64,000 bases of DNA, from assembly GCA_903917705.1 (NCBI GenBank), contig CAIXBQ010000015.1:1-64000 (forward strand), written 5' to 3'. Of the stretch, positions 47,920 to 58,199 are shown piece after piece (position 1 is the first letter of the stretch; every line of letters starts with the position of its first letter). The DNA is from an uncultured Verrucomicrobia subdivision 3 bacterium. GTDB lineage: Bacteria > Verrucomicrobiota > Verrucomicrobiia > Limisphaerales > UBA11358. The notes beneath the pieces are model-generated. The model did no database searches and had not been told where the DNA came from. It was given only the letters and a program-made list of their open reading frames with translations. A program made the position numbers and the translations under genes.

Positions 47920-48995
47920 ATGGTGTCAAAGACATGGCGGCTCCCGTTGGCGTCTCAAAATCCGCCGATCCGCGCAAGGCTGGTTGGCAAAATTATTCAC
48001 TGCGGGGCATCGTCGTATTGGCCGTCTGGTGGTTGGTTTATCAAAGTCTAGCTCCGCTGGCTGGCTGGTTCACCTATTCCCTGTGCGGGCTGGCGAAGGG
48101 TTCGCACCTGGGTGCCACGGTGGAGTTCTTTGTCTATGAATCCCCCAAGGTGCTGATGTTGCTCATGCTGGTCGTGTTCGCTGTCGGCATCGTGCGGTCG
48201 TTTTTTACGCCGGAACGGACGCGGCGGATGCTCTCCGGTCGGCGCGAGTCCACCGGCAATGTGCTGGCCGCGCTGTTGGGCATCGTGACGCCGTTCTGTT
48301 CATGCTCGGCGGTGCCGCTGTTTATCGGCTTCGTTACGACTGGCGTGCCGTTGGGCGTGACGTTTTCGTTTCTTGTCTCTGCGCCGATGGTGAACGAAGT
48401 GGCGCTAGTGCTGCTGTTCGGTTTATTTGGTTGGAAGGTAGCGGGCTTGTATTTATGCACCGGGCTGCTCATCGCGATTATTTCCGGCTGGGTGATCGGG
48501 CGACTTCACATGGAGAAGCACGTCGAGGATTGGGTTTATGAAACCAAGACCGGCACCAGTGCCGACGATGAATTATTAAACTGGCCGGCGCGTATTCGGC
48601 TCGGCCTGGACGCGGTAAAGGACATCGTCGGGCGCGTATGGCTATACGTTCTGATCGGCATCGCGGTGGGCGCGGGCATTCATGGCTATGTGCCGGAAAA
48701 CTTCATGGCGTCCATCATGGGAAAAGGCGCGTGGTGGTCAGTGCCGTTGGCGGTGCTCATCGGCGTGCCGATGTATTCCAATGCGGCGGGGATCATCCCC
48801 ATTGTGCAGGCGTTGCTCGGCAAGGGCGCGGCACTCGGCACAGTGCTGGCGTTTATGATGTCGGTCATCGCGCTGTCGCTGCCCGAAGCCATCATTCTGC
48901 GCAAGGTTCTCAAGCCCCGGCTCATCGCCACTTTTTTTGGCGTCGTGGCGTTGGGCATCCTGTTGGTCGGCTATCTTTTTAATCTGCTGATGTAA
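47916..48995 (+). CDS. Permease (DUF318/ArsP- or SO_0444-like)
   Basis: GIVTPFCSCSAVPLFIGFVTTGVPLGVTFSFLVSAPMVNEVALVLL. ATGA overlap with arsR. Confidence 0.88.
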   Translation: MNGVKDMAAPVGVSKSADPRKAGWQNYSLRGIVVLAVWWLVYQSLAPLAGWFTYSLCGLAKGSHLGATVEFFVYESPKVLMLLMLVVFAVGIVRSFFTPERTRRMLSGRRESTGNVLAALLGIVTPFCSCSAVPLFIGFVTTGVPLGVTFSFLVSAPMVNEVALVLLFGLFGWKVAGLYLCTGLLIAIISGWVIGRLHMEKHVEDWVYETKTGTSADDELLNWPARIRLGLDAVKDIVGRVWLYVLIGIAVGAGIHGYVPENFMASIMGKGAWWSVPLAVLIGVPMYSNAAGIIPIVQALLGKGAALGTVLAFMMSVIALSLPEAIILRKVLKPRLIATFFGVVALGILLVGYLFNLLM

Positions 48996-49024
48996 TGACT
49001 TAAAGCAGCAATCTGTCACCAATT

Positions 49025-50179
49025 ATGAAACGCATTTCCCTTCGCAAACTTCTACCGTGGCTGGTGGTCGCCGCCATCGTCGTTTTTGCCGTCTATCGTC
49101 TCAAATTCAGTCCGACACCGGTAATGACTTACATAATCGCAACGGGCGAAGTGCGCGGCGATGTCATGGGCACAGGCACGCTGGAAGCCCGCGTCAAAAC
49201 CACCATCAGCCCCCGCATTCAGGAGCGGCTGGCGGAAGTGCTCGTGGATCAGGGCGACGCCGTGAAGTCCGGCCAACTCCTCGCCCGCCTCGATGACGCG
49301 GAAACCAAACAGCAAGTCGCCATCGCGGAAGCCACGCTTACTGCCGCTCGCGCCACGGTGGAGCGCGTGCGTTCCGACGAAGCCCGCGCGCAGGCAGTGC
49401 TCAAGCAGGCTCAACAAGATCACCAACGTTCGATTGAGTTGCTCGCCGGGAAAATCACTTCGCAGGCCGACTTCGACAAATCCGCCGAAGCGTTGCACGT
49501 CGCCGAAGCTGACCTCAAGAGCGCGCAGGCCGCCATCGTGGAAGCCGAGAGCCAGGTGTTCACCGACGAAAAAACTTTGCTTTATCAAAAGGAACATCTC
49601 GCGTTCACCGAAATGCGCAGTCCCTATGACGGATTGGTCACGCGCCGCGACCGCGACCCCGGCGGGATTGTCGTGCCGGGATCATCCATCCTGCAACTCG
49701 TCGCCACGAATGAAATCTGGGTTTCCGCTTGGGTGGACGAAACCGCGATGACAGGTTTGCAAGCAGGCCAGCCAGCGCGCGTCGTCTTCCGCTCCGAACC
49801 CGCGAAGAATTATGCCGGTGAAGTCGCCCGACTCGGTCGCGAAGCCGACCGCGAGACACGCGAATTCTTGGTGGACGTGCGCGTGAAGGAATTGCCGGAG
49901 AACTGGACGATAGGCCAGCGCGCCGAGGTGTTCATCGAAGCCGGAAAAAAATCCGGTGTGCTGCTAATGCCTCCACAATTTATTCGCTGGCGTGAAGGTA
50001 AAGCTGGCGTGTTCGTCAACGAACACGGTCACGCCCGCTGGCTCGGTGTGACGCTGGGTTTGCGCGGATTGCAGAACGTCGAAGTGACACAGGGGCTTTC
50101 CGCCGGCGAACAAATCGTCCGGCCTGTCGAAGGCCAGAAACAACCGCTTACTGACGGTCAACGCATCAAAGTGAAATGA
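49025..50179 (+). CDS. HlyD/DevB-type membrane-fusion protein
   Basis: N-terminal TM, LEARVKTTISPRIQERLAEVLVDQGDAVKSGQLLARLDDAETKQQ, coiled-coil hairpin. Confidence 0.88.
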   Translation: MKRISLRKLLPWLVVAAIVVFAVYRLKFSPTPVMTYIIATGEVRGDVMGTGTLEARVKTTISPRIQERLAEVLVDQGDAVKSGQLLARLDDAETKQQVAIAEATLTAARATVERVRSDEARAQAVLKQAQQDHQRSIELLAGKITSQADFDKSAEALHVAEADLKSAQAAIVEAESQVFTDEKTLLYQKEHLAFTEMRSPYDGLVTRRDRDPGGIVVPGSSILQLVATNEIWVSAWVDETAMTGLQAGQPARVVFRSEPAKNYAGEVARLGREADRETREFLVDVRVKELPENWTIGQRAEVFIEAGKKSGVLLMPPQFIRWREGKAGVFVNEHGHARWLGVTLGLRGLQNVEVTQGLSAGEQIVRPVEGQKQPLTDGQRIKVK

Positions 50180-51387
50180 ACCTCGCCGTCCGTGACATCC
50201 GCCACAACCTTGGCCGGTTTGCGCTGACCACCGTCGGCATCGGCCTGTTGCTGATGATCGTCATGGGCATGGGCGGAATCTATCGCGGCCTGATTTATGA
50301 AGCGACGCTGCTCGTGGATCTAGTCGGCGCGGACTTGTGGGTGGTGCAGGGCAGCACGCGCGGGCCGTTCGCCGAGGTCTCGCGCATTCCTGCCAACCTT
50401 GAAGACCGCGTCCGCGCCGTGCCGGGTGTGGCGGACGCGCGACATTTTGTCTCGCACACCATTCAACGTGAGCATCGCGGCCTGCCGTTGCGCATGGTGG
50501 TGCAAGGACTCTCATGGCCCGAAGACAAAGGCGATTGGTTGACGCTGATGGCGGGTCGCGCGTTGCGTCAGGCTCACTACGAAATGATTGCCGATCAGTC
50601 CTTGGGCTTGCCGCTCGGCGAGAAACTCAAGCTGGGCAAGGACGTTTACGAAGTCGTCGGTCTGACCAAGGGCATGGTGGGGACAGGCGGCGACGGCTTG
50701 TGCTTTTTCACGGTGAGCGATGCGGAGGCCATTCAGTTCGACGTGCCGGGTGAAGCCACGCGCCTCGAACGCGCTGCGCGCCTTGCCCGCCTGGAAAACC
50801 TAGACCTTGGCCGCGTGACGCCGCTGCTGTCAGAACGAGTGGTTGGCCCGGCCAGCGAGTTGCCCGCGCTCGCGCCACCGCAAGTCAGCGCGGTGCTGGT
50901 GACATTGCGGAACGGTGCGGATGCGGCGCGGGTGACGGCGACGCTGGCGACATGGCCGGATGTGACGGTCTATTCCACACAACAGCAGAAAGACCTCCTG
51001 CTCTCCGGCATGGTGGACAAGTCAAAGCGGCAACTTGGTTTGTTTCGCGCCCTGCTCATCATCATTTCCACGATCATCATGGCGCTGATTCTCTACACGC
51101 TCACGCTCGACAAGATCCACGACATCGCCCTGCTGAAACTCATCGGAGCGCGGAATGGCGTCATCATCGGCTTGATTCTCCAACAGGCGCTGCTCATGGG
51201 CGTGCTGGGCTACGGACTGGCATGGTGGCTGGGGCAATTCGCCTTTCCACGTTTCCCGCGACTTGTGATGATTGAGACGCAGGACTTGCTGATGCTGGGT
51301 GGCATCGTGCTGACAATTTCCGTGCTGGCCAGCCTGCTTGGCATCTGGAAGGCGATGAGTGTCGAGCCAAACAAGGTGTTGTCGTGA
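50176..51387 (+). CDS. ABC transporter permease (DevC/FtsX type)
   Basis: MNLAVRDIRHNLGRFALTTVGIGLLLMIVMGMGGIYRGL, C-terminal three TM helices. Overlaps its neighbours by 4 bp. Confidence 0.9.
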   Translation: MNLAVRDIRHNLGRFALTTVGIGLLLMIVMGMGGIYRGLIYEATLLVDLVGADLWVVQGSTRGPFAEVSRIPANLEDRVRAVPGVADARHFVSHTIQREHRGLPLRMVVQGLSWPEDKGDWLTLMAGRALRQAHYEMIADQSLGLPLGEKLKLGKDVYEVVGLTKGMVGTGGDGLCFFTVSDAEAIQFDVPGEATRLERAARLARLENLDLGRVTPLLSERVVGPASELPALAPPQVSAVLVTLRNGADAARVTATLATWPDVTVYSTQQQKDLLLSGMVDKSKRQLGLFRALLIIISTIIMALILYTLTLDKIHDIALLKLIGARNGVIIGLILQQALLMGVLGYGLAWWLGQFAFPRFPRLVMIETQDLLMLGGIVLTISVLASLLGIWKAMSVEPNKVLS

Positions 51388-52130
51388 TGAAGACGAACGA
51401 TTCCAACCACCCGCCCGCCATCGTGGCTGAGAACCTCACCAAGGTTTATGGCAGCGGCAATACCGAAGTCGTGGCCATGAAGGATGTGTCGCTTCGCGTC
51501 GAGCGGGGCGAAGTCATCGCGCTGCTTGGCCCGAGCGGTGCGGGCAAGTCCACGCTGCTCACGGCCATCGGCCTGATCAATCCGCCCACGTCGGGCCGCA
51601 TTCACATTGGTGGCGAGTTGGTCATGGACGCCGATCGAGCCAAGGTGGACCTGCGCGAATTCCGCCGCCGCCATCTCGGCTATGTCTTCCAAAAGGCGAA
51701 CCTGATTCCGTTTCTGAGTGCCGTCGAGAACGTGCAAGTGGCGCTGGAGATTAACGACACCCCGGCGAGCGCCGCGCACAAACGCGCGATGGAACTGCTT
51801 GATTACCTTGGCGTGGCCGACCGGTCGCAAAATCTTCCCGACGCCCTTTCCGGCGGTCAGCAACAACGCGTCGCCGTGGCCCGTGCCCTCGCCAATGAGC
51901 CGAGCTTGATTCTGGCCGACGAACCCACCGCCGCACTCGACAGCCATCGCGGACGACAGGTAATGGAATTGTTCCGCAAAGTGGCGCATGAACGCGGGGC
52001 TGCCGTCCTCGTGGTCACACACGACCACCGCTCGCTCGATGTGTTCGACAAGACTTATGAGATGGAAGACGGCCGGTTGACATCATCGCCAGCGAACATT
52101 TCGAACCCAAACAACGAAAGAAACGACTAA
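51384..52130 (+). CDS. ABC transporter ATP-binding protein (DevA/LolD type)
   Basis: Walker A GPSGAGKST, signature LSGGQQQRVAVARAL, Walker B LILADEPTAALD. Confidence 0.95.
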   Translation: MMKTNDSNHPPAIVAENLTKVYGSGNTEVVAMKDVSLRVERGEVIALLGPSGAGKSTLLTAIGLINPPTSGRIHIGGELVMDADRAKVDLREFRRRHLGYVFQKANLIPFLSAVENVQVALEINDTPASAAHKRAMELLDYLGVADRSQNLPDALSGGQQQRVAVARALANEPSLILADEPTAALDSHRGRQVMELFRKVAHERGAAVLVVTHDHRSLDVFDKTYEMEDGRLTSSPANISNPNNERND

Positions 52131-52134
52131 CAGT

Positions 52135-52365
52135 ATGAAACTCCAAATCCTCGGCACCGGCTGCGCCAAATGCAACGCCCTGACGATGGCCACCGAAAAA
52201 GCCGCGCAAACACTCGGCCTGCCATACGAACTCGAAAAAGTCACCGACCTGAAACAAATCATGGCGTTCGGCGTAATGACTACGCCCGCGCTGGTCGTGG
52301 ACGGCAAAGTGAAGGTCAGCGGCAAGGTGCCGTCGGTGGATGAACTCAAAAAATTGCTCGCGTGA
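52135..52365 (+). CDS. Small thioredoxin-fold protein (TM0996/MTH895 type)
   Basis: MKLQILGTGCAKCNALTMATEKAAQTLGLPYELEKVTDLKQIMAFGVMTTPALVVDGKVKVSGKVPS. Confidence 0.92.
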   Translation: MKLQILGTGCAKCNALTMATEKAAQTLGLPYELEKVTDLKQIMAFGVMTTPALVVDGKVKVSGKVPSVDELKKLLA

Positions 52366-52401
52366 ACCGTGATGCGTGACCCTGTGATAACAAAACCGAT
52401 T

Positions 52402-52872
52402 ATGAAAACACCTCTGAAACTCGTCATTGTGGCCGCGCTCACCATGACGGTGGTCGCCGCCGTAACCCTAAAACAGAACAAGGACAAAGCCTCCGTCGAA
52501 ACCAACGCCGTGGCCGTGGCCGCAGACACCAACGCGCCAGTGGAAACCGCCACCGCCCCGACCACGCCGGTCGCCAACGCCAAGCTGCCCAAGCTCCTCG
52601 ACTTGGGCGCGGGCAAATGTATTCCCTGCCGGATGATGGCCCCGATTCTGGAAGAAATGAAAAAGGAATACACTGGCAAGTTCGAGGTTGAATTCATTGA
52701 CGTGTGGAAAAATCCCGACGCCGGCAAGCAATATGGCATCGAAGTCATTCCCACCCAGATTTTTTACGACGCCGACGGCAAGGAACTGTTCCGGCACGTC
52801 GGGTTCTTTGCGAAGGAAGACATCCTAACCAGGTGGAAGGAACTCGGCGTGGATTTGCAAGCAGCAAAATAG
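52402..52872 (+). CDS. Membrane-anchored/secreted thioredoxin-like protein
   Basis: N-terminal TM, LDLGAGKCIPCRMMAPILEEMKKEYTGKFEVEFIDVWKNPDAGKQYGIEVIPTQIFYDADGKELFRHVGF. Confidence 0.88.
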   Translation: MKTPLKLVIVAALTMTVVAAVTLKQNKDKASVETNAVAVAADTNAPVETATAPTTPVANAKLPKLLDLGAGKCIPCRMMAPILEEMKKEYTGKFEVEFIDVWKNPDAGKQYGIEVIPTQIFYDADGKELFRHVGFFAKEDILTRWKELGVDLQAAK

Positions 52873-52890
52873 TCCGCAACCGAACGCGGT

Positions 52891-53394
52891 ATGCATAAAT
52901 CATTCTCCATTTCACCCGTCGTCAACCGCGAGGCAGCTTGCCCGCGTTGTGGCCAGAAAAGCCGGAGCGTTTCCCCGGCAACCATTGGGTCGCTCGTCAC
53001 CCCGGCGGCCCGGGCGCGGTTGCGGTCACTGGCCGGCTTTCAATTCTGTGCAACACCGAAATGCGACGTGACTTATTTCCATCCGGCCAACGGCGAAACC
53101 GTCATGGCCGCCGAAGTGAGTGTGCCGATTTTCCAAAAGGGCACGGGGCAGGAACGCTTGGTCTGTTATTGTTTCGGGTATACCGTGGAGGAAATTCAGC
53201 GCGAATTCAGAACCACCGGTATTTCCCAGATCGCGACGGACATCAAAACCAAATGCACCCAAGGACTGGACGATTGCGCACACACCAACCCGCAAGGTTC
53301 CTGCTGTCTTGGCAATATTCAACGGGTAATTCGTGAAGCCGCCGGGGACAATCAATCACCGCCATCGGACGCGGGAAGCTGCTGTTGCCAATAA
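52891..53394 (+). CDS. CopZ-like protein with N-terminal zinc-ribbon-like and BFD-type [2Fe-2S] domains
   Basis: CPRCGQKSRSV, FCATPKCDVTYF, LVCYCFGYTVEEIQ, CTQGLDDCAHTNPQGSCCLGNI. Confidence 0.8.
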   Translation: MHKSFSISPVVNREAACPRCGQKSRSVSPATIGSLVTPAARARLRSLAGFQFCATPKCDVTYFHPANGETVMAAEVSVPIFQKGTGQERLVCYCFGYTVEEIQREFRTTGISQIATDIKTKCTQGLDDCAHTNPQGSCCLGNIQRVIREAAGDNQSPPSDAGSCCCQ

Positions 53395-53415
53395 GAAACC
53401 ACGGACTAAATCGCC

Positions 53416-54114
53416 ATGGAAAAACTGTTCACCGGTTTGAGTCACGCCGTCGAGGGTGCGCCCGCGCTCGCGCTGGCGGCGGCGGTGGCGTGGGGAGTTT
53501 TGAGCATCCTTTTAAGCCCGTGCCATCTGGCGAGCATCCCGCTGATTGTGGGTTTCATTAGCGAGCAGGGAAAAGTGACGGTGAAGCGCGCATTCTGGAC
53601 TTCGGTGCTGTTCGCCGTGGGCATTCTCATCACCATCGCGGCCATCGGCGCGATCACGGCGGCTGCTGGGCGGATGCTAGGGGACGTGGGCCAATACGGA
53701 AATTATTTTGTTGCGGTAATTTTCTTCGTGGTGGGGCTGCATCTGCTGGGAGTGATACCGATGCCGTGGTCGGGGCCGGGCCAGGTGGGCATGAAGCGTA
53801 AGGGTTTGCTCGCTGCTTTCATTCTCGGCTTGTTGTTCGGCATCGCGCTTGGCCCCTGCACGTTCGCCTACATGGCCCCGATGCTCGGAGTCACGTTTAA
53901 GCTGGCGAAGACCGCGCCGCTTTACGGGGTCTCACTCTTGCTGGCCTATGGCGTGGGCCATTGCGCAGTGATTGTGGCGGCAGGGACTTCCACGGAAATG
54001 GTGCAACGCTTCCTGAACTGGAACGAACACTCCAAGGGTGTGGCCGTGGTGAAAATCATCTGCGGCGTGCTGGTGCTGTTGGGCGGTGTGTGGCTAATTT
54101 ATACCGCGCCGTGA
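53416..54114 (+). CDS. CcdA/DsbD-like membrane protein (ArsG-type candidate)
   Basis: LSILLSPCHLASIPLIVGFISEQGKV, LLFGIALGPCTFAYMAPMLGVTF; six hydrophobic segments. Confidence 0.85.
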   Translation: MEKLFTGLSHAVEGAPALALAAAVAWGVLSILLSPCHLASIPLIVGFISEQGKVTVKRAFWTSVLFAVGILITIAAIGAITAAAGRMLGDVGQYGNYFVAVIFFVVGLHLLGVIPMPWSGPGQVGMKRKGLLAAFILGLLFGIALGPCTFAYMAPMLGVTFKLAKTAPLYGVSLLLAYGVGHCAVIVAAGTSTEMVQRFLNWNEHSKGVAVVKIICGVLVLLGGVWLIYTAP

Positions 54115-54155
54115 GTCCGGCCACAAGACCGGCGAAGGCGAGAGACGCCGCCGTT

Positions 54156-56513
54156 TCAGCGCAGGGACCACCGCGCGAACAGCCAGACTTTGATCCAATC
54201 CAGGGCGAGAAAATAAACCACTGCCGCGCCGGCGACGGCCAGCAGCAACCGCAGGTCAATGGCCGGCACATGCCAGCCTGACAACGCGATGAACGCAGTT
54301 ACGCTCAGACCCAGAACCGTGCTGGCGATCATCGCGTTGCTCGGTCGCGACGCCCAGCAGTGGCCGCGTTCACGTAGCACATAAACGCCCGCTTGCGAAC
54401 CCAGAATGACCGTGGCAAATGTCAGGGTTTGCAGATGCGGCATATCAAAGCGCAGCGCGTAGTGGCCGAGCGCGAAGACGCCGAAGGTGAACAACAGCCG
54501 CAGCAATCCCAAACTGACACCCACAATGGCAATGGGCCGTGTGCGCCAGAGATTCGGTTGTTGCGAGACGCTCATGTGGTCGGTCGTCAGCGCCATCGTC
54601 AGGAAATCGTTGAGAAAAATGATCAGCACCATCAGCAATGGCGTCAGCGGCTTGTGGCCGGTGAGCAGAAAGCCGGCGACGAGCAGGAGCATCAATTCGA
54701 CCTTCTTCGAGAGCATGTTGAGCGTGTAAGTGAGCACGCGTTGGAACACCCGCCGGCTCGCCTCGATGGCCGGCACCACATTAGCCAGGCCCGGCTGGGT
54801 CAGCACGATGGCGGCGGCGGCCTTGGCCACGTCCGTCGCGTTGGCCACCGCGATGCCCGCCTCGGCCTGCCGCAACGCAGGCGCGTCGTTCACGCCATCG
54901 CCGCTCATGCCCACCACCGCGCCCCGCCGCTGGAAGGCGCGGACCAGCTTGAATTTGTCTTCGGGGAACACACCGGCGAAGACGCTATTTTCCAGCGTGC
55001 CATCGGCGAAGTCGCCGTGCAGCTTTTCGGGCGGACAGACCTGCGGCGGAATGCCCACCTGTTCCGCCACGGCGCGGGCGGTGAGCGCGTTGTCGCCGGT
55101 CACCATCACCACGCGCACGCCGGCGTCTTGAATGGCCTTCACGACGGCGTGGGAGTCTTCGCGCACGGCGTCTTCCAGACCGATCAAGCCCGCGAAACGC
55201 AGCGAACCTTCGCCACCTTCCGCCACGCCGAGCACTCGCTGGCCGCGCGCGGCAATCTCTTGGGTCACCGGCTGCCAGGCGGATTTCGGCACACCGCAGA
55301 GTTGGGCGATGACGGCGGGCGCGCCTTTCGTGTAACGGCGCTCGCCAGCCGTTTCGCGATAGGCGGCCTCAGCCCGTTTGGTCGCCGGATCAAACGGTTT
55401 GAATTCAATGCGGGTGAGATTCCCGCCCGCCAGACCGCGCGCCGTGGCCTCACGCACCATCGCGCCATCCACCGGGTCCTGTCCCGCCGGGTCGCTGGCG
55501 AGCCAGGCGGCGCGCAGCAATTGATCCTCGCTGAAACCTTCAGCCGGTCGCAGCGTGCTGACGGTGGCTTCGTTGCGGGTGAGCGTGCCGGTCTTGTCGG
55601 TGCAGAGCACGGTCATCGAGGCGATGTCATGCAGCGCGCTCAGGCGGGTCACCAGCACGCCGAACTTGGACAACTCCACCGAGCCCAGCGCGGCGGCGAG
55701 CGTGAACGTGGCCGGCAGCGCGACCGGGATGGACGCCAGCAGAATGGTCAGCGCCAGCGGCAAGGTTTGCCCGAGAGTCATGCCTTGGAGATGGGCTACG
55801 CCAAAGATAAAAACGATCAGGCTGGCGTTCAGGACGAACAAGTCGCGCACGACCCGGACAATCTCCTGTTCCTGCCGGTTGGCGGCATGCGCCGTGCGCA
55901 CCAGCTCCGCCGTATTGCCAAAAAACGTGCGTGCGCCAGTCGCCGTGATAATGCCGTCGGCTTCGCCGCCCCGCACCAGTGCGCCGGCATAGGCGGTTTT
56001 GCCCGCCGGAATTTGGACGGCAGCGGATTCGCCGGTGAGCGCCGATTGATCCACCAGCAACGAGCCGTCGCTGATACGCACGTCGGCGGGCACGATGCCG
56101 CCCTGGCGCAGATGAATCACGTCGTCCGGCACCAATTCTTCTGCGCTGATGGTTTGCCACTGGCCGTCGCGCCGGACGCGGGCTTCGACGCGCAGTTGCT
56201 GCCGCAGCAGCGCCAGCGCCTTTTGAGCTTTGCCTTCCTGCAAAAAACCGAGCACGGCGTTCGCCACCAGCAATCCGGCAATCACTGCCGCCTCAACCCG
56301 CTCGCCCAGGAATATCTGGAGGATGACGGAGGCTTCGAGCAACCAGGGAATGGGTGCCCAAAACCGGCGGACGAACTGGCGCAGCGGATGCGACTTTTCC
56401 TCGCTCACGGCATTCGGACCGATCTGGGCAAGCCGCGCGCGGGCGGCGGCGGTGGTCATCCCGACTGGCTCCACCGCATTGGCATTCGGCGACGGGGTTT
56501 CAGCGTTGCTCAT
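54156..56513 (-). CDS. P-type (IIIA) proton-efflux ATPase
   Basis: VLCTDKTGTLTRNEATV, VVMVTGDNALTARAVAEQVGI, GMSGDGVNDAPALRQAEAGIAV. Confidence 0.93.
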   Translation of the reverse strand: MSNAETPSPNANAVEPVGMTTAAARARLAQIGPNAVSEEKSHPLRQFVRRFWAPIPWLLEASVILQIFLGERVEAAVIAGLLVANAVLGFLQEGKAQKALALLRQQLRVEARVRRDGQWQTISAEELVPDDVIHLRQGGIVPADVRISDGSLLVDQSALTGESAAVQIPAGKTAYAGALVRGGEADGIITATGARTFFGNTAELVRTAHAANRQEQEIVRVVRDLFVLNASLIVFIFGVAHLQGMTLGQTLPLALTILLASIPVALPATFTLAAALGSVELSKFGVLVTRLSALHDIASMTVLCTDKTGTLTRNEATVSTLRPAEGFSEDQLLRAAWLASDPAGQDPVDGAMVREATARGLAGGNLTRIEFKPFDPATKRAEAAYRETAGERRYTKGAPAVIAQLCGVPKSAWQPVTQEIAARGQRVLGVAEGGEGSLRFAGLIGLEDAVREDSHAVVKAIQDAGVRVVMVTGDNALTARAVAEQVGIPPQVCPPEKLHGDFADGTLENSVFAGVFPEDKFKLVRAFQRRGAVVGMSGDGVNDAPALRQAEAGIAVANATDVAKAAAAIVLTQPGLANVVPAIEASRRVFQRVLTYTLNMLSKKVELMLLLVAGFLLTGHKPLTPLLMVLIIFLNDFLTMALTTDHMSVSQQPNLWRTRPIAIVGVSLGLLRLLFTFGVFALGHYALRFDMPHLQTLTFATVILGSQAGVYVLRERGHCWASRPSNAMIASTVLGLSVTAFIALSGWHVPAIDLRLLLAVAGAAVVYFLALDWIKVWLFARWSLR

Positions 56514-56759
56514 CAATTTTGATTCGTAGCTTTTATTTTGGGCTGGCGGTTTTCGTTCGCGTCGTTTGAAACGTCGCTTCAACTCTACTTAATAGCGTCC
56601 AGCGTGCCAGCCCATATTCAAAGGTGTTCTGGAGGCCGTTGTGCGAAGACTCAAGGGGTTGCGAACGAAGCGAAAGAAGATCGCGCTGCGCCCGTGGTCA
56701 GGCGTTGCTCATGGATGGATAAACCGATTACCGACAGCGATGGCGCGTGCGGGAGCACT

Positions 56760-58199
56760 TCACTCCACAGCGGCGGAGTCGCTGTTCGCGCCCGGATGCA
56801 GGCCGAGCTGTTTGAGCTTCTCGCGCAGTGTCAGGCGCGAAATGCCCAGCCAGCGGGCGGCTTTGGCCTGGTTGCCTTCCGCGAGCGCGATGGCCTGGGT
56901 GAGGATTTCACGCTCCGCCTCGGCGACAATTTGCGCGTGAGTGTCGCTGATTTCACCGCGTTGAGCGCGGGCCAGCAACGTCGCGACGAGAGATGGAAGC
57001 GAGTTCGCGGCCTGCCCGTTGACCGATGCGCGGGCGGCGAGAATGGCGCGCACGGCCTCGGCGGTGATGGAGAGGCCGCGCGCTTCCAGCAGCAGGCGGC
57101 GCGTGACGTTCTCCAGTTCACGAATGTTGCCGGGCCACGCGGCGGCTTGCAGTGCGGCAACGGCGTCGGGTGTGATGGTGGGTGCGGCGATGCCGAAGTC
57201 AGTAGCGTATTTGCGAAGGAAATGCTGGACGAGCACAGGAACGTCTTCGCGTCGTTCGCGCAACAGCGGGAGTTGGATGGCGACGACGTTCAGGCGATGG
57301 AACAAATCTTCGCGGAATTTCCCTTCGCGAATCATCGCTTCGAGGTCGCGGTGCGTGGCGGCAATGATGCGCACGTCCACGGAAATAGTTTCGCTGCCGC
57401 CAACGCGCTGGAAGGTTTGCTGTTGGAGGACGCGGAGCAATTTAACTTGAGTGTTCGCCAGCAGGTCGCCGATTTCATCCAGGAACAATGTGCCATTGTT
57501 CGCCTGCTCGAAGCGTCCGATGCGGCGCTGGTCCGCTCCGGTGAACGCGCCACGTTCGTGACCAAAGAGTTCGCTTTCCAACAGGTTTTCAGGCACGGCG
57601 GCGCAGTTGATGGCGATGAATGCGGCCTTGACGCGTTCGCTGTGCTGGTAAATGGCGCGGGCGATGAGTTCCTTGCCCGTGCCGGTTTCGCCGCGAATGA
57701 GAACGGTGACCGGCTTAGCGGCGACGCGTCCAATTTCCTTGCACACCTCCCGCATGGCCCGGCTGACGCCCACGAGCGCGGTGCGGGCGGATGGTGCGTC
57801 CGCCAACGCCACGGGTTCGCGCATGAGACGACCGGCATCCACAGCCTTGTGGAGCAGCGTGAGCAGTTCTTCCATCTCGAACGGCTTTTGCATGTAGTCG
57901 TAAGCGCCGAGTTTGGTGGCTTCGATGGCCGTTTCGATTGTGCCGTGCGCCGTCATCAGGACAACGGGCAGGCGTGGCTGGGTCTCGTGGAGTTGGCGCA
58001 CGAGGTCAAGTCCGCCAAGTCCGGGCAGGCGCAAGTCAGTGAGCACGGCGTCAAATGTGGCGTCACTTGCGCGGCGCAAGCCATCGTCGCCTCGCGCGCT
58101 GTGCGTGACCGCGAATCCTCCATCCTCCAACACTTGCCGTAGGTTAACAGCGAGTTGGGAGTCGTCTTCGATAAGGAGAATGCGGGGTGAAGAACTCAT
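56760..58199 (-). CDS. NtrC-family sigma-54-dependent response regulator
   Basis: Receiver domain, [27 protein letters not shown]-terminal Fis-type HTH ([21 protein letters not shown]). Confidence 0.95.
   Translation of the reverse strand: MSSSPRILLIEDDSQLAVNLRQVLEDGGFAVTHSARGDDGLRRASDATFDAVLTDLRLPGLGGLDLVRQLHETQPRLPVVLMTAHGTIETAIEATKLGAYDYMQKPFEMEELLTLLHKAVDAGRLMREPVALADAPSARTALVGVSRAMREVCKEIGRVAAKPVTVLIRGETGTGKELIARAIYQHSERVKAAFIAINCAAVPENLLESELFGHERGAFTGADQRRIGRFEQANNGTLFLDEIGDLLANTQVKLLRVLQQQTFQRVGGSETISVDVRIIAATHRDLEAMIREGKFREDLFHRLNVVAIQLPLLRERREDVPVLVQHFLRKYATDFGIAAPTITPDAVAALQAAAWPGNIRELENVTRRLLLEARGLSITAEAVRAILAARASVNGQAANSLPSLVATLLARAQRGEISDTHAQIVAEAEREILTQAIALAEGNQAKAARWLGISRLTLREKLKQLGLHPGANSDSAAVE

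Noticed and set aside
54393-56522. 709-aa plus-strand ORF opposite the P-type ATPase
   Set aside because: Antisense shadow; the ATPase is identified by DKTGTLT and other motifs.
56538-58142. 534-aa plus-strand ORF opposite the NtrC regulator
   Set aside because: Antisense shadow of a clear AAA+/Fis regulator.
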